Positions 43,229 to 51,938 of a stretch of DNA of 64,000 bases are shown one piece after another. Position numbers and translations under genes: made by a program. Source of the DNA: JAEUJM01 sp044221555 (GTDB lineage Bacteria; Actinomycetota; Acidimicrobiia; Acidimicrobiales; DATDAH01); assembly GCA_044221555.1 (NCBI GenBank), contig JBGAOY010000019.1:1-64000 (forward strand), in the 5' to 3' direction. Below the pieces are notes generated by a model. That model saw nothing but the letters and a program-made list of their open reading frames with translations, had not been told where the DNA came from and did no database searches. Position 1 is the first letter of the stretch. Every line of letters begins with the position of its first letter.

Positions 43229-43371
43229 CCGACACCACCCGCTGAGTCCTTGGGGGTCTCAATGCACCAGTGACCGCTGGGGACTCCGGCGGTGGCCGGC
43301 GCGCACTCTTGGGTGCCAGCACCACCATCGAAACGCCGGTTGGCCCCGTCGCCCGGCACGGCGGCCGGGCG

Positions 43372-43377
43372 TACCGT
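43372..43377 (+). promoter_or_regulatory. -10 box of leaderless FtsX permease promoter
   Basis: TACCGT is followed by CGAGCC and ATG at 43384. Confidence 0.6.
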
Positions 43378-43383
43378 CGAGCC

Positions 43384-45804
43384 ATGAGCCTCCCCTTGGG
43401 CTCGGGTCGGGCCGCCGCCGGCTCGTGGGCACGAGCCGACCGGCGCGCCCGGTGGCGGTCGCTGGTGGCACTCGGACTCCTGGCCGGCATCACTGCCGGC
43501 ATCGCGCTCGCCGCGGTGGCCGGCGCGATGCGCACGGACTCGGCCCTCGACCGCCTCCGCCAACGTGAGCGGGCCGCCGACGCCGTCGTGTTCCCCAGCC
43601 AGGTGGGCCAGTTCCAGTCCGATTGGCAAGCGTTGGCCGCCGCCCCGGAGGTCGACACCGTGGCCCCGTGGGCGCTGGTCTTCGGTGCGTGGGGCGGGCG
43701 CCTGAGCGCCGAGAACGAGGACGGTCCGGCCGTCGTGTTCGCCGGCGTCGACGGTCGGTACCTGGGGGCCACGAACCGGCCGGTCGTGGTCGAGGGCCGG
43801 ATGTTCGACCCGAACGCTCCCGACGAGGTGGTGATCGACGAGAACATCCCTGCCGATCTGATCGATGTCGGCGACGTGATCCCGTTCCACGCGTTCGGCG
43901 CCGGCCAGGAGCCCGGATCGGGCGCGGCGACCGGTCCCGATCTTCGACTCCGTGTGGTCGGGCGGGTGAGGACCATGGCGCAATTCCTCTTCGTCACCGA
44001 CGGCCAGGTCATGGCGTCGCCGGCGTTGCTGTCGCGTCACGAGGGGCAACTGGTCGCGATCGAGAACGCCGACGTGCGCCTCGTCCACGGCGCCGGCGAC
44101 GCCGCTGCGCTCGAGCGCACGGTGACCCGGGTCATCGCGCCGGGCGTGCCCATCCTCGACCTGGACGAGACCGCGCGGCGGATCGAGACCACGATGTCGG
44201 TCGAGCGGACCGCGCTGATCGCCTTGGCTGCCGTGGTGGCCCTCGTGGGCCTCGTACTGATCGGCCAGGCCCTCGGACGTTCGGCCGCCACCATCACCGA
44301 CGACGGCCCGGTGTTGCGGTCGGTCGGGATGACACGGTCGGAGCTGACCCTCGCGGCGACGCTGCCCCATCTCCTCGCCGCGTTGGTCGCGGTCGTCACC
44401 GCGTTCGTCACCGCGATCGTCGCCTCGATCTGGTTCCCCGTCGGGATGGCGGGCCGGGTCGACCCCGACCGCGGCGTGCATCCCACGTGGGTCGTACTCC
44501 TGCCGGGCCTCCTGGTGCTCGTCGTTGGGTTCCTCGGCGCCGCGGCCGTGCTCGGTGCCTGGTCGCTGCGCACCGGGCGGGCGGCCCAGGGCGGTGGCAC
44601 GGGGAGCCGCCTCGTGGCGCGGGCACGGGCCCACTTCCCGCTGCCGATCGGCATCGGCACCACCATGGCGCTGCACGCCGGTGTCGGTCGTGCCCGGGTG
44701 CCCGTGCGCCCGGCGCTGATCGGCGCCATCGTGGGGGTGCTCGGGGTCACCGGTGCACTGACCATCGACCACGGTCTGCAGGACGCGCTCGACCACCCCG
44801 AGCGGGCCGGCGTCGTGTGGGACATCGACGTCGTCCCGCTGCACCGGCACGTGACCGAGCACGGGATCGACCGCAGCTACGTCGCCGCCGTGACCGCGGT
44901 CGACGGCGTGGCGACCGCCACGGTGGCCACGCGCACGCTGGTGGAGCTGGAGGGCGCCGGCGTGCAGACCTACGCACTCGGGACCCCCGGTGACCACTCG
45001 CCGCCGCCGGTCGGCCTGACGCTGATCGCGGGTCGAGGCCCCGTCGGCCGCCGGGAGGTGGCGCTGGGACCCAACACGGCGTCGCGGTTCGGCGTCGACA
45101 TCGGCGACTCGGTCGCGGTGGGCGACGGCGAGGTGTTCCGTGTGGTCGGGCTCACCTTGTTCCCGACCGACGTGCACGCCGCGTTCGACGAGGGGATGTG
45201 GCTGTCCCCCGAAGGCCTCGAATCGGTGTTGCCGCCACCTGACTCGCCGGATGCGCCCGAGATCGGCCGGGAGGTTGCGGTCGCGGTCGACGACGGCCAC
45301 GAGGTCGACGCGGTGGTGGTCGGCGTGCAGGCCGCGGTCGGCGATCGCTCGGAGCTCGTGGCCAGGTCCGAAGTGCCCCCCGAGCTGGCGAACCTGCGGA
45401 ACATCCGCACCCTGCCGGTGGTCGTGGCGGCGTTCCTGGGGCTGGTGGCCATCGCCGCGCTCGCCCACGTCCTGGCCACCTCGGCCCGGCGCCGAACCCA
45501 TGAGTTCGCGGTGCTCCGGGCGCTGGGGGTCACTGGGCGGTGGACCCGTACGGTCCTCAACGCCCAGGGCTCGACGGTGGCATTCGTCGGCCTGGTGGTG
45601 GGCGTGCCGCTGGGCATCGCTGTGGGTCGAGCCGGGTGGCGCCTGGTGGCGGAGCAGGTTCCCCTGGCCACCGTCGCGCCGTTCGCGGTCGCGGCCCTGC
45701 TGCTGGTGATCCCCCTCACCGTGCTCATCGCCAACCTGGCCGCCGTGTGGCCCGGCCGGCGCTTGGCCCACCAGCACCCCGCCTCCGTCCTGCGCACCGA
45801 GTAG
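43384..45804 (+). CDS. FtsX-like ABC transporter permease
   Basis: An 806-residue membrane protein. The first helix (residues about 27-48) leads to an extracellular region. Two FtsX-type blocks follow: three helices at about 275-385 and three at the C-terminus (about 675-795, with LATSARRRTHEFAVLRALGV). The motif VLRSVGMTRSEL in the first block is typical. Such permeases pair with a separate ATPase for lipoprotein, peptide or hydrolase control; no ATPase gene is adjacent here. ATG at 43384 is set by TACCGT six bases upstream, shorter than the open frame. Confidence 0.85.
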   Translation: MSLPLGSGRAAAGSWARADRRARWRSLVALGLLAGITAGIALAAVAGAMRTDSALDRLRQRERAADAVVFPSQVGQFQSDWQALAAAPEVDTVAPWALVFGAWGGRLSAENEDGPAVVFAGVDGRYLGATNRPVVVEGRMFDPNAPDEVVIDENIPADLIDVGDVIPFHAFGAGQEPGSGAATGPDLRLRVVGRVRTMAQFLFVTDGQVMASPALLSRHEGQLVAIENADVRLVHGAGDAAALERTVTRVIAPGVPILDLDETARRIETTMSVERTALIALAAVVALVGLVLIGQALGRSAATITDDGPVLRSVGMTRSELTLAATLPHLLAALVAVVTAFVTAIVASIWFPVGMAGRVDPDRGVHPTWVVLLPGLLVLVVGFLGAAAVLGAWSLRTGRAAQGGGTGSRLVARARAHFPLPIGIGTTMALHAGVGRARVPVRPALIGAIVGVLGVTGALTIDHGLQDALDHPERAGVVWDIDVVPLHRHVTEHGIDRSYVAAVTAVDGVATATVATRTLVELEGAGVQTYALGTPGDHSPPPVGLTLIAGRGPVGRREVALGPNTASRFGVDIGDSVAVGDGEVFRVVGLTLFPTDVHAAFDEGMWLSPEGLESVLPPPDSPDAPEIGREVAVAVDDGHEVDAVVVGVQAAVGDRSELVARSEVPPELANLRNIRTLPVVVAAFLGLVAIAALAHVLATSARRRTHEFAVLRALGVTGRWTRTVLNAQGSTVAFVGLVVGVPLGIAVGRAGWRLVAEQVPLATVAPFAVAALLLVIPLTVLIANLAAVWPGRRLAHQHPASVLRTE

Positions 45805-45831
45805 CGGGCTGCGCCCGCACGAGCCCCGGCG

Positions 45832-47331
45832 TCAGGTGAGTCGGACCGCGCCGCCGAGGCGGACGGTGGGCAGGTTGTCGCCCATCTCGCCGGGCCCGTC
45901 GCCGCGTGTGGCGGTGTCCCCGTAGCCCAGCTCGCCCTGCCCGCTGGCCCCCCAGCACTTCAGGGAGGCGTTGTCGAGCCGGGCGCAGGTGTGGGCGCCG
46001 GCGGACAGGGCGACCACGCTCCGCCCGCTGCCCACCCGCACCGCGGGCAGGTTGTTGCCCATCTCGCCCGGCCCGTCGCCTCGGGCGTTCGTGGTGCCCA
46101 GCCCGAGCTGGCCGCGGGTGCTCGAGCCCCAGCACTTGATCGTGGCGTCGTCGAGGCGGGCGCAGGTGTGGCTGGTGCCGGCGGACACCGACCGGGCCGT
46201 GCGACCGGTGCCGAGGTTCACCGCGGGCAGGTTGTCGCCCATCTCACCGGGGCCGTCGCCGCGCGTGGTCCCGTTGCCCTGGCCGAGCGCACCGTCGCTG
46301 CCGCCGCCCCAGCACTTGATGGTGGCGTTGTCGAGCAGCGCGCAGGCGTGCACCGTGCCGGCGCTGATCGCCCGCGCGGAGCGGCCGGTGCCCAGGTTCA
46401 CCACGGGCAGGTTGTCGCCCATCTGGCTGATGCCGCCGCCACCACGGTTGGACGTGTCGCCGTAGCCCAACTGCCCGAAGATGTTGTAGCCCCAGCACTT
46501 GACGGCGCGGTTGTCGAGGATGGCGCAGGTGAAGAGCGAGCCGGCGCTGACCGAAGCGACCGTGCGGCCGGTGCCGAGCCTGATCGGGGGCAGGTTGTTG
46601 CCCATCTCGTTCGATCCGTCACCTCGGTTGACCAGGTTGCCCTGGCCGAGTTGGCCGCCGATCCCACCACCCCAGCACTTGAGCGACCGGTCGTCGAGGA
46701 TCGCGCAGTTGTGGGTCTGCCCGGCGCTGATGGCCACCGCGGTGCGCCCGGTGCCGAGGCTCACGGCGGGCAGGTTGTTGCCCATCTCGCCGGGATCGTC
46801 GCCCCGGTTGGACGTGCCCCCCAGGCCCAACTCACCCTCGAAGTTGTAGCCCCAGCACTTGACGGTGCCGTTGTCGAGCAGGGCGCAGGTGTGCCACTGG
46901 CCGGCGGCGATGGCGACCGCGGTGCGCCCGGTACCGAGGTCGACCGTGGGCAGGTTGGCGCCCATCTCGTTCGGGCCGTCGCCCCGGTTCGACCGGTCGC
47001 CGTAGCCCAGTTGGCCGAAGGCGTTCCAGCCCCAGCACTTGACGCTGCCGTTGGCCAGGATGGCGCAGGTGTGCGACCCGCCGACGGAGATGGCCCGGAA
47101 GCTCGCCGGGTTCCCCGGAGCGTCGTTGCCGTTCGCGGTGGCGGGCGCGGCCGAGGCGACGAGCACGAGGCTCACCACCAGGCCCGCGACGGGGATCACC
47201 CGCGCCACCGAGTCGCCCCACCGCCGTCCGTGCGCCCTGCCGCCTCGACCCACCGTCATGCCCTGTCCACCGCTCATGCCGCGTCCACTGCTCATGCCGC
47301 GTCCACCCCTCATGCCGCCTCCACCGCTCAT
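45832..47331 (-). CDS. secreted RCC1-repeat beta-propeller protein
   Basis: A protein of up to 499 residues. Seven RCC1-like units of about 60 residues follow a signal peptide, each with HTCALLDNGTVKCWGYN-type cores (two Cys per unit), FGQLGYGD and NLPTVDLGTGRT segments. The fold should be a seven-bladed propeller, probably extracellular. Five in-frame ATG codons stand 18 bases apart at 47331, 47313, 47295, 47277 and 47259, so the true start is unclear; 47259 places the signal peptide nearest the N-terminus. Confidence 0.82.
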   Translation of the reverse strand: MSGGGGMRGGRGMSSGRGMSGGQGMTVGRGGRAHGRRWGDSVARVIPVAGLVVSLVLVASAAPATANGNDAPGNPASFRAISVGGSHTCAILANGSVKCWGWNAFGQLGYGDRSNRGDGPNEMGANLPTVDLGTGRTAVAIAAGQWHTCALLDNGTVKCWGYNFEGELGLGGTSNRGDDPGEMGNNLPAVSLGTGRTAVAISAGQTHNCAILDDRSLKCWGGGIGGQLGQGNLVNRGDGSNEMGNNLPPIRLGTGRTVASVSAGSLFTCAILDNRAVKCWGYNIFGQLGYGDTSNRGGGGISQMGDNLPVVNLGTGRSARAISAGTVHACALLDNATIKCWGGGSDGALGQGNGTTRGDGPGEMGDNLPAVNLGTGRTARSVSAGTSHTCARLDDATIKCWGSSTRGQLGLGTTNARGDGPGEMGNNLPAVRVGSGRSVVALSAGAHTCARLDNASLKCWGASGQGELGYGDTATRGDGPGEMGDNLPTVRLGGAVRLT

Positions 47332-47337
47332 GCCGTC
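47255..47337 (-). repeat. 18-bp tandem repeat with a start codon in every unit
   Basis: About five units of an 18-bp sequence (ATGAGCGGTGGACGCGGC type, minus strand) encode MSGGRG-like hexapeptides. Every unit begins with ATG in the RCC1 frame and has a GGTGGA stretch before the next ATG. Confidence 0.75.
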
Positions 47338-47533
47338 GGCCCTGCCCTCGTCGTCGCCGTTCGACCTGTCGCAGCGCCGCCCGGGGACAGGTCACCGATA
47401 CCAACTGCCCCGGTGCCTGTCAACGGGCCGCCTGGCCGAGTGCTGCGAGCGGCGGTTCCGTCACCTTCGCTCGGACGCTCGCCCCGACCGCTCGTTCCGC
47501 GAGCTACCGTCCGGCCACGAGCGAGGGGGCGCC

Positions 47534-47983
47534 ATGACGACCGCACCGATCACCATGTCCGAAGCCGAGCGCCAGGCCTTCCTGGCCGAGCCGCACATCG
47601 CCATCGTCTCGATCAACGAGCCGGGGCGGGGGCCGCTCACCGTGCCCGTCTGGTACGACTACGCGGCCGGCGGCGAGGTGTCGTTCATCACGCCGGCCGC
47701 ATCGCGCAAGGCCGCGCTGCTGGCGGTGGGTGACCGGATGACGCTGTGCGCCCAGGACGAGGCGCTGCCGCCCAAGTACGTCAGCGTCGAGGGCCCGGTG
47801 GTGGCGATCGAGCCGGCCGGCGTGGACGAGCACATCACGCCGATGGCGGTGCGCTACCTGGGCGAGGAGATCGGCGCGTTCTACGTGCAGACCACCCGCG
47901 CCGAGGACCCGCGTGAGGAGGTGATCGTGCGCCTCCGTCCCGAGCGCTGGTTCAGCGCCGACTTCGCCAAGCGCCTGGCCTGA
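47534..47983 (+). CDS. pyridoxamine 5'-phosphate oxidase / F420-type split-barrel protein
   Basis: A 149-residue protein with split-barrel landmarks (FLAEPHIAIVSINEPGRGPL, VPVWYDYAAGGEVSFIT, SRKAALLAVGDRMTLC, VSVEGPVVAIE). Such small single-domain proteins bind FMN or F420 and act in reductive or detoxifying steps. A G-rich site precedes ATG. The molybdoenzyme gene begins ten bases after the stop, so the two are probably co-transcribed. Confidence 0.8.
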   Translation: MTTAPITMSEAERQAFLAEPHIAIVSINEPGRGPLTVPVWYDYAAGGEVSFITPAASRKAALLAVGDRMTLCAQDEALPPKYVSVEGPVVAIEPAGVDEHITPMAVRYLGEEIGAFYVQTTRAEDPREEVIVRLRPERWFSADFAKRLA

Positions 47984-47993
47984 CCCGCCCGCC

Positions 47994-50060
47994 ATGGCCG
48001 CCCGCACCGTCCTGGGCACGTGCCACCACGATTGCCCCGACACGTGCGGCTGGGTGGCGACGGTGGACGAGGGCCGAGCCGTCCAGCTGCGGGGCAACCC
48101 CGATCACCCCTACTCGCAGGGCGAGCTGTGCCCCAAGGTCAACCGCTTCCTCGACCGCGTGTACGCGCCCGACCGCATCCTGCACCCGCTCGTGCGCCGC
48201 GGGCCGAAGGGCGAGGGCGCCTTCCGCCGCGCCACCTGGGACGAGGCGCTCACCCTCGTCGCCGACCGGGTGGGTGACGTCATCGACCGTCTCGGTGGCG
48301 AGGCCGTGCTGCCGTGGTGGGACGCCGGCACCCAGGGGCTCATCCAGATGTCGTGCCTCGACCGGCCCTTCTTCGCCGGCCTCGGCGCCTCGCGCTCGGT
48401 CGGCTCGATCTGCGGCCTCGCCGCCGGCGCCGGCTTCGCCGAGACCTACGGCTCGGGCCGTGGCGCCGACCCCACCGACCTCCGTCACGCCGAGCTGGTC
48501 GTGCTGTGGGCCACCAACACCCGTCTGACCAACCGCCACCTCTGGCCCTTCGTGGAGGAGGCCCGGGCGTCTGGGGCGACGGTGGTGGTCATCGACCCGC
48601 TCCGCACGGTCACCGCCGACGCCGCCGACTGGTTCGTGCAGCCCCGGCCCGGCACCGACACCGCGCTGATCCTGGCCATGCTGCACGTGCTGGTGCGCGA
48701 CGGGCTGGTCGACCACGACTACGTGGACCGCCACACCACGGGCTTCGACGAGCTGGCGGGACAGGTGGCGGGCTGGCCGCCCGAGCGCGCCGCCGCGATC
48801 ACCGGCCTGGACGCGGGCGAGATCGAGCGGCTGGCCCGGCGCTACGGCGAGGCCCGCCCCGCCTTCATCCGCACGCTGATCGGCGCCGAGCACCACGAGC
48901 ACGGCGCCCGCTTCTTCCGCACGCTCGGTTGCCTGCCGCTGGTCACCGGCTCGTGGCGGCACCGCGGCGGCGGACTGGCCCGGTCGGTGTCGGCGTGGAC
49001 CGAGGTGGCGGTGGACGAGTCGGTGTTCGGCGCGCCCTCGTCCACCCGGTCGTTCACCATGGCGCAGCTCGGCCGCAGCCTCACCGAGCCACCGGCCGAC
49101 GGCGGGCCGCCGGTGGCGGCGCTGTTCGCCTGGTGCGGCAACCCCGCGGTGTCGCTCCCGAACGCCGGCGCGGTGCGCCGCGGGCTGGCCCGCGACGACC
49201 TGTTCTGCGTGGTGAGCGAGCAGTTCCTCACCGACACCGCCCGGTACGCCGACGTGGTGTTCCCGGCCACCACCCAGCTCGAGCACCTCGACGTGGTGCC
49301 GTCGTGGGGCCACCTCTACCTGGGCTGGAACGAGCCGGCCGTCGAGCCGCTCGGCGAGGCCGTGCCCAACACCGAGCTGTGGCGGCGGTTGGCGTCGGCC
49401 ATGGGCGTGGACGACGCCCGGTTCGCGCTGGACGACGAGGCGCTGATCCGCTCGGCGCTCGTGGACGTCGACGTGGACGAGTTGCGGCGCACGGGCTTCG
49501 TGCGGCTGCCGGTCGCCGACCCGCTGCTGCCCTACGCCGACGGCGGGTTCGCCACCGCGTCGGGCAGGGCCCGGCTGTGGGCCGACCCTGGCCCGGACGG
49601 CGGTGCCCCCGACCGGGTTCCCGACCACCTCGATGCCGGCGAGGGCCCGTCGGGCGACGAGAGCCTGGCCGCCCGGTTCCCGCTCGTGCTGCTCACCCCC
49701 AAGACCCACGTCCGCTTCCTCAACACCACCTACACGCACCACCACGCGCCGCTCGAGACGTCCGGGGGGCCGTGGGTGGAGCTCGACCCGGCCGACGCCG
49801 CCGACCGGCGCATCGTCGAGGGCGCGCCGGTGCGGGTGCACAACGAACGCGGGCACCTCGACCTGCCGGCGCGCATCAGCGATCGCCTCCGGCCCGGCGT
49901 GGCCCTCGTGCCCTGGGGGTGGGTGGGCGACGGCGCGGTGAACGTGCTGACCAACGACCGGCTCACCGACTGGGGCGGCGGCGTGGCCTACACCGACACC
50001 CTGGTCGAGGTGGGGCTGCCCCCGGCGCCGGCGCCGGCGCCGGCGCCCACGGCCGGCTGA
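47994..50060 (+). CDS. molybdopterin-dependent oxidoreductase, DMSO reductase family
   Basis: A 688-residue protein. The N-terminal cysteines C10, C14, C18 and C46 (CHHDCPDTC and GELCPK) form a [4Fe-4S] site. Molybdopterin domains follow (DAGTQG, GSICGLAAGAGF, VVLWATNTRLTN, VVVIDPLRT, VSEQFLTDTARYADVVFP) with a molybdopterin dinucleotide binding domain at about 560-675 (LLTPKTHVRFLNTTY). No TAT signal is visible, so it is likely cytoplasmic. The electron partner and substrate are unknown. The C-terminus ends in a PAPAPAP run. Confidence 0.9.
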   Translation: MAARTVLGTCHHDCPDTCGWVATVDEGRAVQLRGNPDHPYSQGELCPKVNRFLDRVYAPDRILHPLVRRGPKGEGAFRRATWDEALTLVADRVGDVIDRLGGEAVLPWWDAGTQGLIQMSCLDRPFFAGLGASRSVGSICGLAAGAGFAETYGSGRGADPTDLRHAELVVLWATNTRLTNRHLWPFVEEARASGATVVVIDPLRTVTADAADWFVQPRPGTDTALILAMLHVLVRDGLVDHDYVDRHTTGFDELAGQVAGWPPERAAAITGLDAGEIERLARRYGEARPAFIRTLIGAEHHEHGARFFRTLGCLPLVTGSWRHRGGGLARSVSAWTEVAVDESVFGAPSSTRSFTMAQLGRSLTEPPADGGPPVAALFAWCGNPAVSLPNAGAVRRGLARDDLFCVVSEQFLTDTARYADVVFPATTQLEHLDVVPSWGHLYLGWNEPAVEPLGEAVPNTELWRRLASAMGVDDARFALDDEALIRSALVDVDVDELRRTGFVRLPVADPLLPYADGGFATASGRARLWADPGPDGGAPDRVPDHLDAGEGPSGDESLAARFPLVLLTPKTHVRFLNTTYTHHHAPLETSGGPWVELDPADAADRRIVEGAPVRVHNERGHLDLPARISDRLRPGVALVPWGWVGDGAVNVLTNDRLTDWGGGVAYTDTLVEVGLPPAPAPAPAPTAG

Positions 50061-50119
50061 CCTCGGTCGTGAGGAGTCTCCGTGCACCGTCCCGGTACCG
50101 GTGCGTAATCATCGACTGG

Positions 50120-50143
50120 TCGTTGAGTGCTCAACGATAGAGT
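50120..50143 (+). promoter_or_regulatory. MarR operator palindrome and leaderless -10 box
   Basis: TCGTTGAGTGCTCAACGA (50120-50137) is a perfect palindrome with 8-bp arms. It directly abuts the -10 box TAGAGT (50138-50143), which is six bases before the marR ATG. Binding there would block polymerase, so autorepression is likely. Confidence 0.7.
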
Positions 50144-50149
50144 CGGGAG

Positions 50150-50560
50150 ATGGACGCCGCCCTCGACACCCTGCTCCGGCTCTCGCGCACCACCACGGCG
50201 GTGGTGCGCGACGTCGACCGTGAGCTCGGATCGCTCCACGGCATCGGCCTGAGCGACCTGGCCCTGCTCCTGGCCCTCCAGGCCAGCCCCGAAGGCCGGG
50301 TCCGGCGGGTCGAGCTGGCCGAGCGCCTCGGGGTCACCCCTTCGGGCATCGCCCGCCAGTTGGGCCCGCTCGAGCGCATCGGCGTGGTCACCCGCGAGAG
50401 CCACCCGAAGGATGCCCGGCTGGCGTTGGCGGTGCTCACCCCGGCCGGCGACACCCTGGCCACCGACGCCGCGGTGACCGCCCGGCAGGCCGCGCAGCGG
50501 GTGTTCGACGAGCGCTTCACCTCGGCCGACCAGAGCACGCTGCAGCGGCTCCTGAGCTGA
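50150..50560 (+). CDS. MarR-family regulator
   Basis: A 136-residue winged-helix regulator. The recognition region is VRRVELAERLGVTPSGIARQ, followed by a wing (VTRESHPKDARLALAVLTPAG) with the conserved D-R. Dimer helices form both ends. The perfect palindrome overlapping its own promoter indicates autoregulation. Other targets are not evident; the molybdoenzyme genes end 89 bases upstream in the same direction. Confidence 0.85.
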   Translation: MDAALDTLLRLSRTTTAVVRDVDRELGSLHGIGLSDLALLLALQASPEGRVRRVELAERLGVTPSGIARQLGPLERIGVVTRESHPKDARLALAVLTPAGDTLATDAAVTARQAAQRVFDERFTSADQSTLQRLLS

Positions 50561-50644
50561 CCGGCTCCGCCCGCGGCAGGAGGGGACCGCGCCGTGTGGC
50601 ACCGGGCGGTGGGGCGGGCCGGCGGCGGGGGGCAGGATGGGCGA

Positions 50645-51082
50645 GTGCGAGGTCTGGTGCAGCGGGTCCGTCACGCCCGGGTGGTGGTCGATGGCGAGGT
50701 GGTCGGCGAGATCGGCGCGGGCCTGTGCGTGTTGGTCGGCGTGCACCGCGACGACACCGAGGCGCGAGCGGTCGCGCTGGCCAGGAAGATCTGGGGGCTG
50801 CGGGTGATGGCCGACGCCGACGGGGTGATGAACCTGTCGGTGGCCGACACGACCCGGGCGGTGCTGGTGGTGAGCCAGTTCACCCTGTACGGCACCACCG
50901 ATCGCGGCCGGCGGCCGTCGTGGATCGAAGCGGCCCCGCCCGAGCGGGCCGAGCCGTTGGTCGACCTGGTGGTGCAGGAGCTGCGGTCGCTGGGCGCGTC
51001 GGTGGCGACGGGCCGCTTCCGCACCGACATGGCGGTGGAGCTCACCAACGACGGCCCCGTCACCCTCCTGCTCGAGGTCTGA
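50645..51082 (+). CDS. dtd: D-aminoacyl-tRNA deacylase
   Basis: A 145-residue Dtd enzyme that removes D-amino acids (and glycine from tRNA-Ala) from tRNA. Diagnostic motifs are RGLVQRVRHARVVVDGEVVG at the start, SQFTLYGTT (catalytic loop) and the cross-subunit GPVTLLLEV, the usual GPVT end. GTG at 50645 has CAGGAT six bases upstream. Confidence 0.92.
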   Translation: MRGLVQRVRHARVVVDGEVVGEIGAGLCVLVGVHRDDTEARAVALARKIWGLRVMADADGVMNLSVADTTRAVLVVSQFTLYGTTDRGRRPSWIEAAPPERAEPLVDLVVQELRSLGASVATGRFRTDMAVELTNDGPVTLLLEV

Positions 51083-51270
51083 CCGATCCGGCCGGCCTGC
51101 GTCAGCCGTCCTGGTGGCGCGTCACGGTGTGACGGCACCCCCGTCGTGACCCCGCTCACCGCGGACGCCGTCGCGCTGGGCGCTGGGCGCTCAGCCCGTC
51201 GGCCCGGCGGCCCGTCGGCCCGCGGGCGACGGCGGCTGCGACGAGGTCGCCACCACGACGACGCTGGTGG

Positions 51271-51525
51271 CTACGACGGTGGTGGCGGCGATGCCGGTGG
51301 TTGCGATGCCGGTGGCGGTGGTGGTGGCGGGGTGGCGAACCAGCGGATCATCGCCTCGAGCTCGGCCCAGCCGATGTCGGCCACGAGCAGCGACCCCGAC
51401 TCGGCGGTGGCCCGCACCCGGCCCAGCGCGGTCTCGACGTCGATCCCGTTGGCCTGCTGCAGGGCCACGAGGGCGACCACCAGGCCCTGGGTTCCCGGCG
51501 ACATGGCGATGTTGGCGAGGTTCAT
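51271..51525 (-). CDS. small protein with proline-rich tail
   Basis: An 84-residue frame. Residues 1-60 look helical (VALVALQQANGIDVETALGR, VRATAES) and the last 25 are a Pro-rich run. No family is recognised. GACGCT lies six bases before ATG, matching leaderless starts nearby. The tail is coded by a GGTGGC/GCGATG-type simple repeat, which may be recent expansion. It may not be expressed. Confidence 0.45.
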   Translation of the reverse strand: MNLANIAMSPGTQGLVVALVALQQANGIDVETALGRVRATAESGSLLVADIGWAELEAMIRWFATPPPPPPPASQPPASPPPPS

Positions 51526-51938
51526 CGCCCCAGCGTCCCACGATCGGCGGTGACGAGCTCCGGCGGCGGCGGACGCCGTGAGGTGCATTCGGTCAGCCCT
51601 CCGGTCGGGGGTACGACACCTCCACGACGACGGGTCGCACCCTCGGGTGCTGCCGAAGCGGGCGTGGCCACCACGTCTGCCGGTCAGGCCTGCCCGTCCT
51701 GTGGTTCCGCCGCAAGGACGACCGCCGCGGCGCCGGAGTCCGCCGGATCCGTCGTGGGCCGTGGCCGCTGGGGGTTCGGTGGTGCGCCGGCGTCGTGCCG
51801 GAGTGCGCCGGTGCGCCGGTCGCCCGAGCGTGGGGACCGCCGGGGTGCCGGCGCGGTGGTTGAGTGTGTCGGATCTCTCGTGGGCGGCGACCGCCGAGGT
51901 GTCGGCAGCGCGCCGGTGTGGTGCCGGAGCGCGCCGGG
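51526..51938. other. 413-bp gap with diverged repeats, no gene seen
   Basis: Two diverged copies of an about 130-bp segment can be recognised near 51740-51830 and 51870-51945 (shared GTGCCGGAGCGCGCC and CGTGGGC stretches). No convincing coding frame or hairpin was found. Confidence 0.4.
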
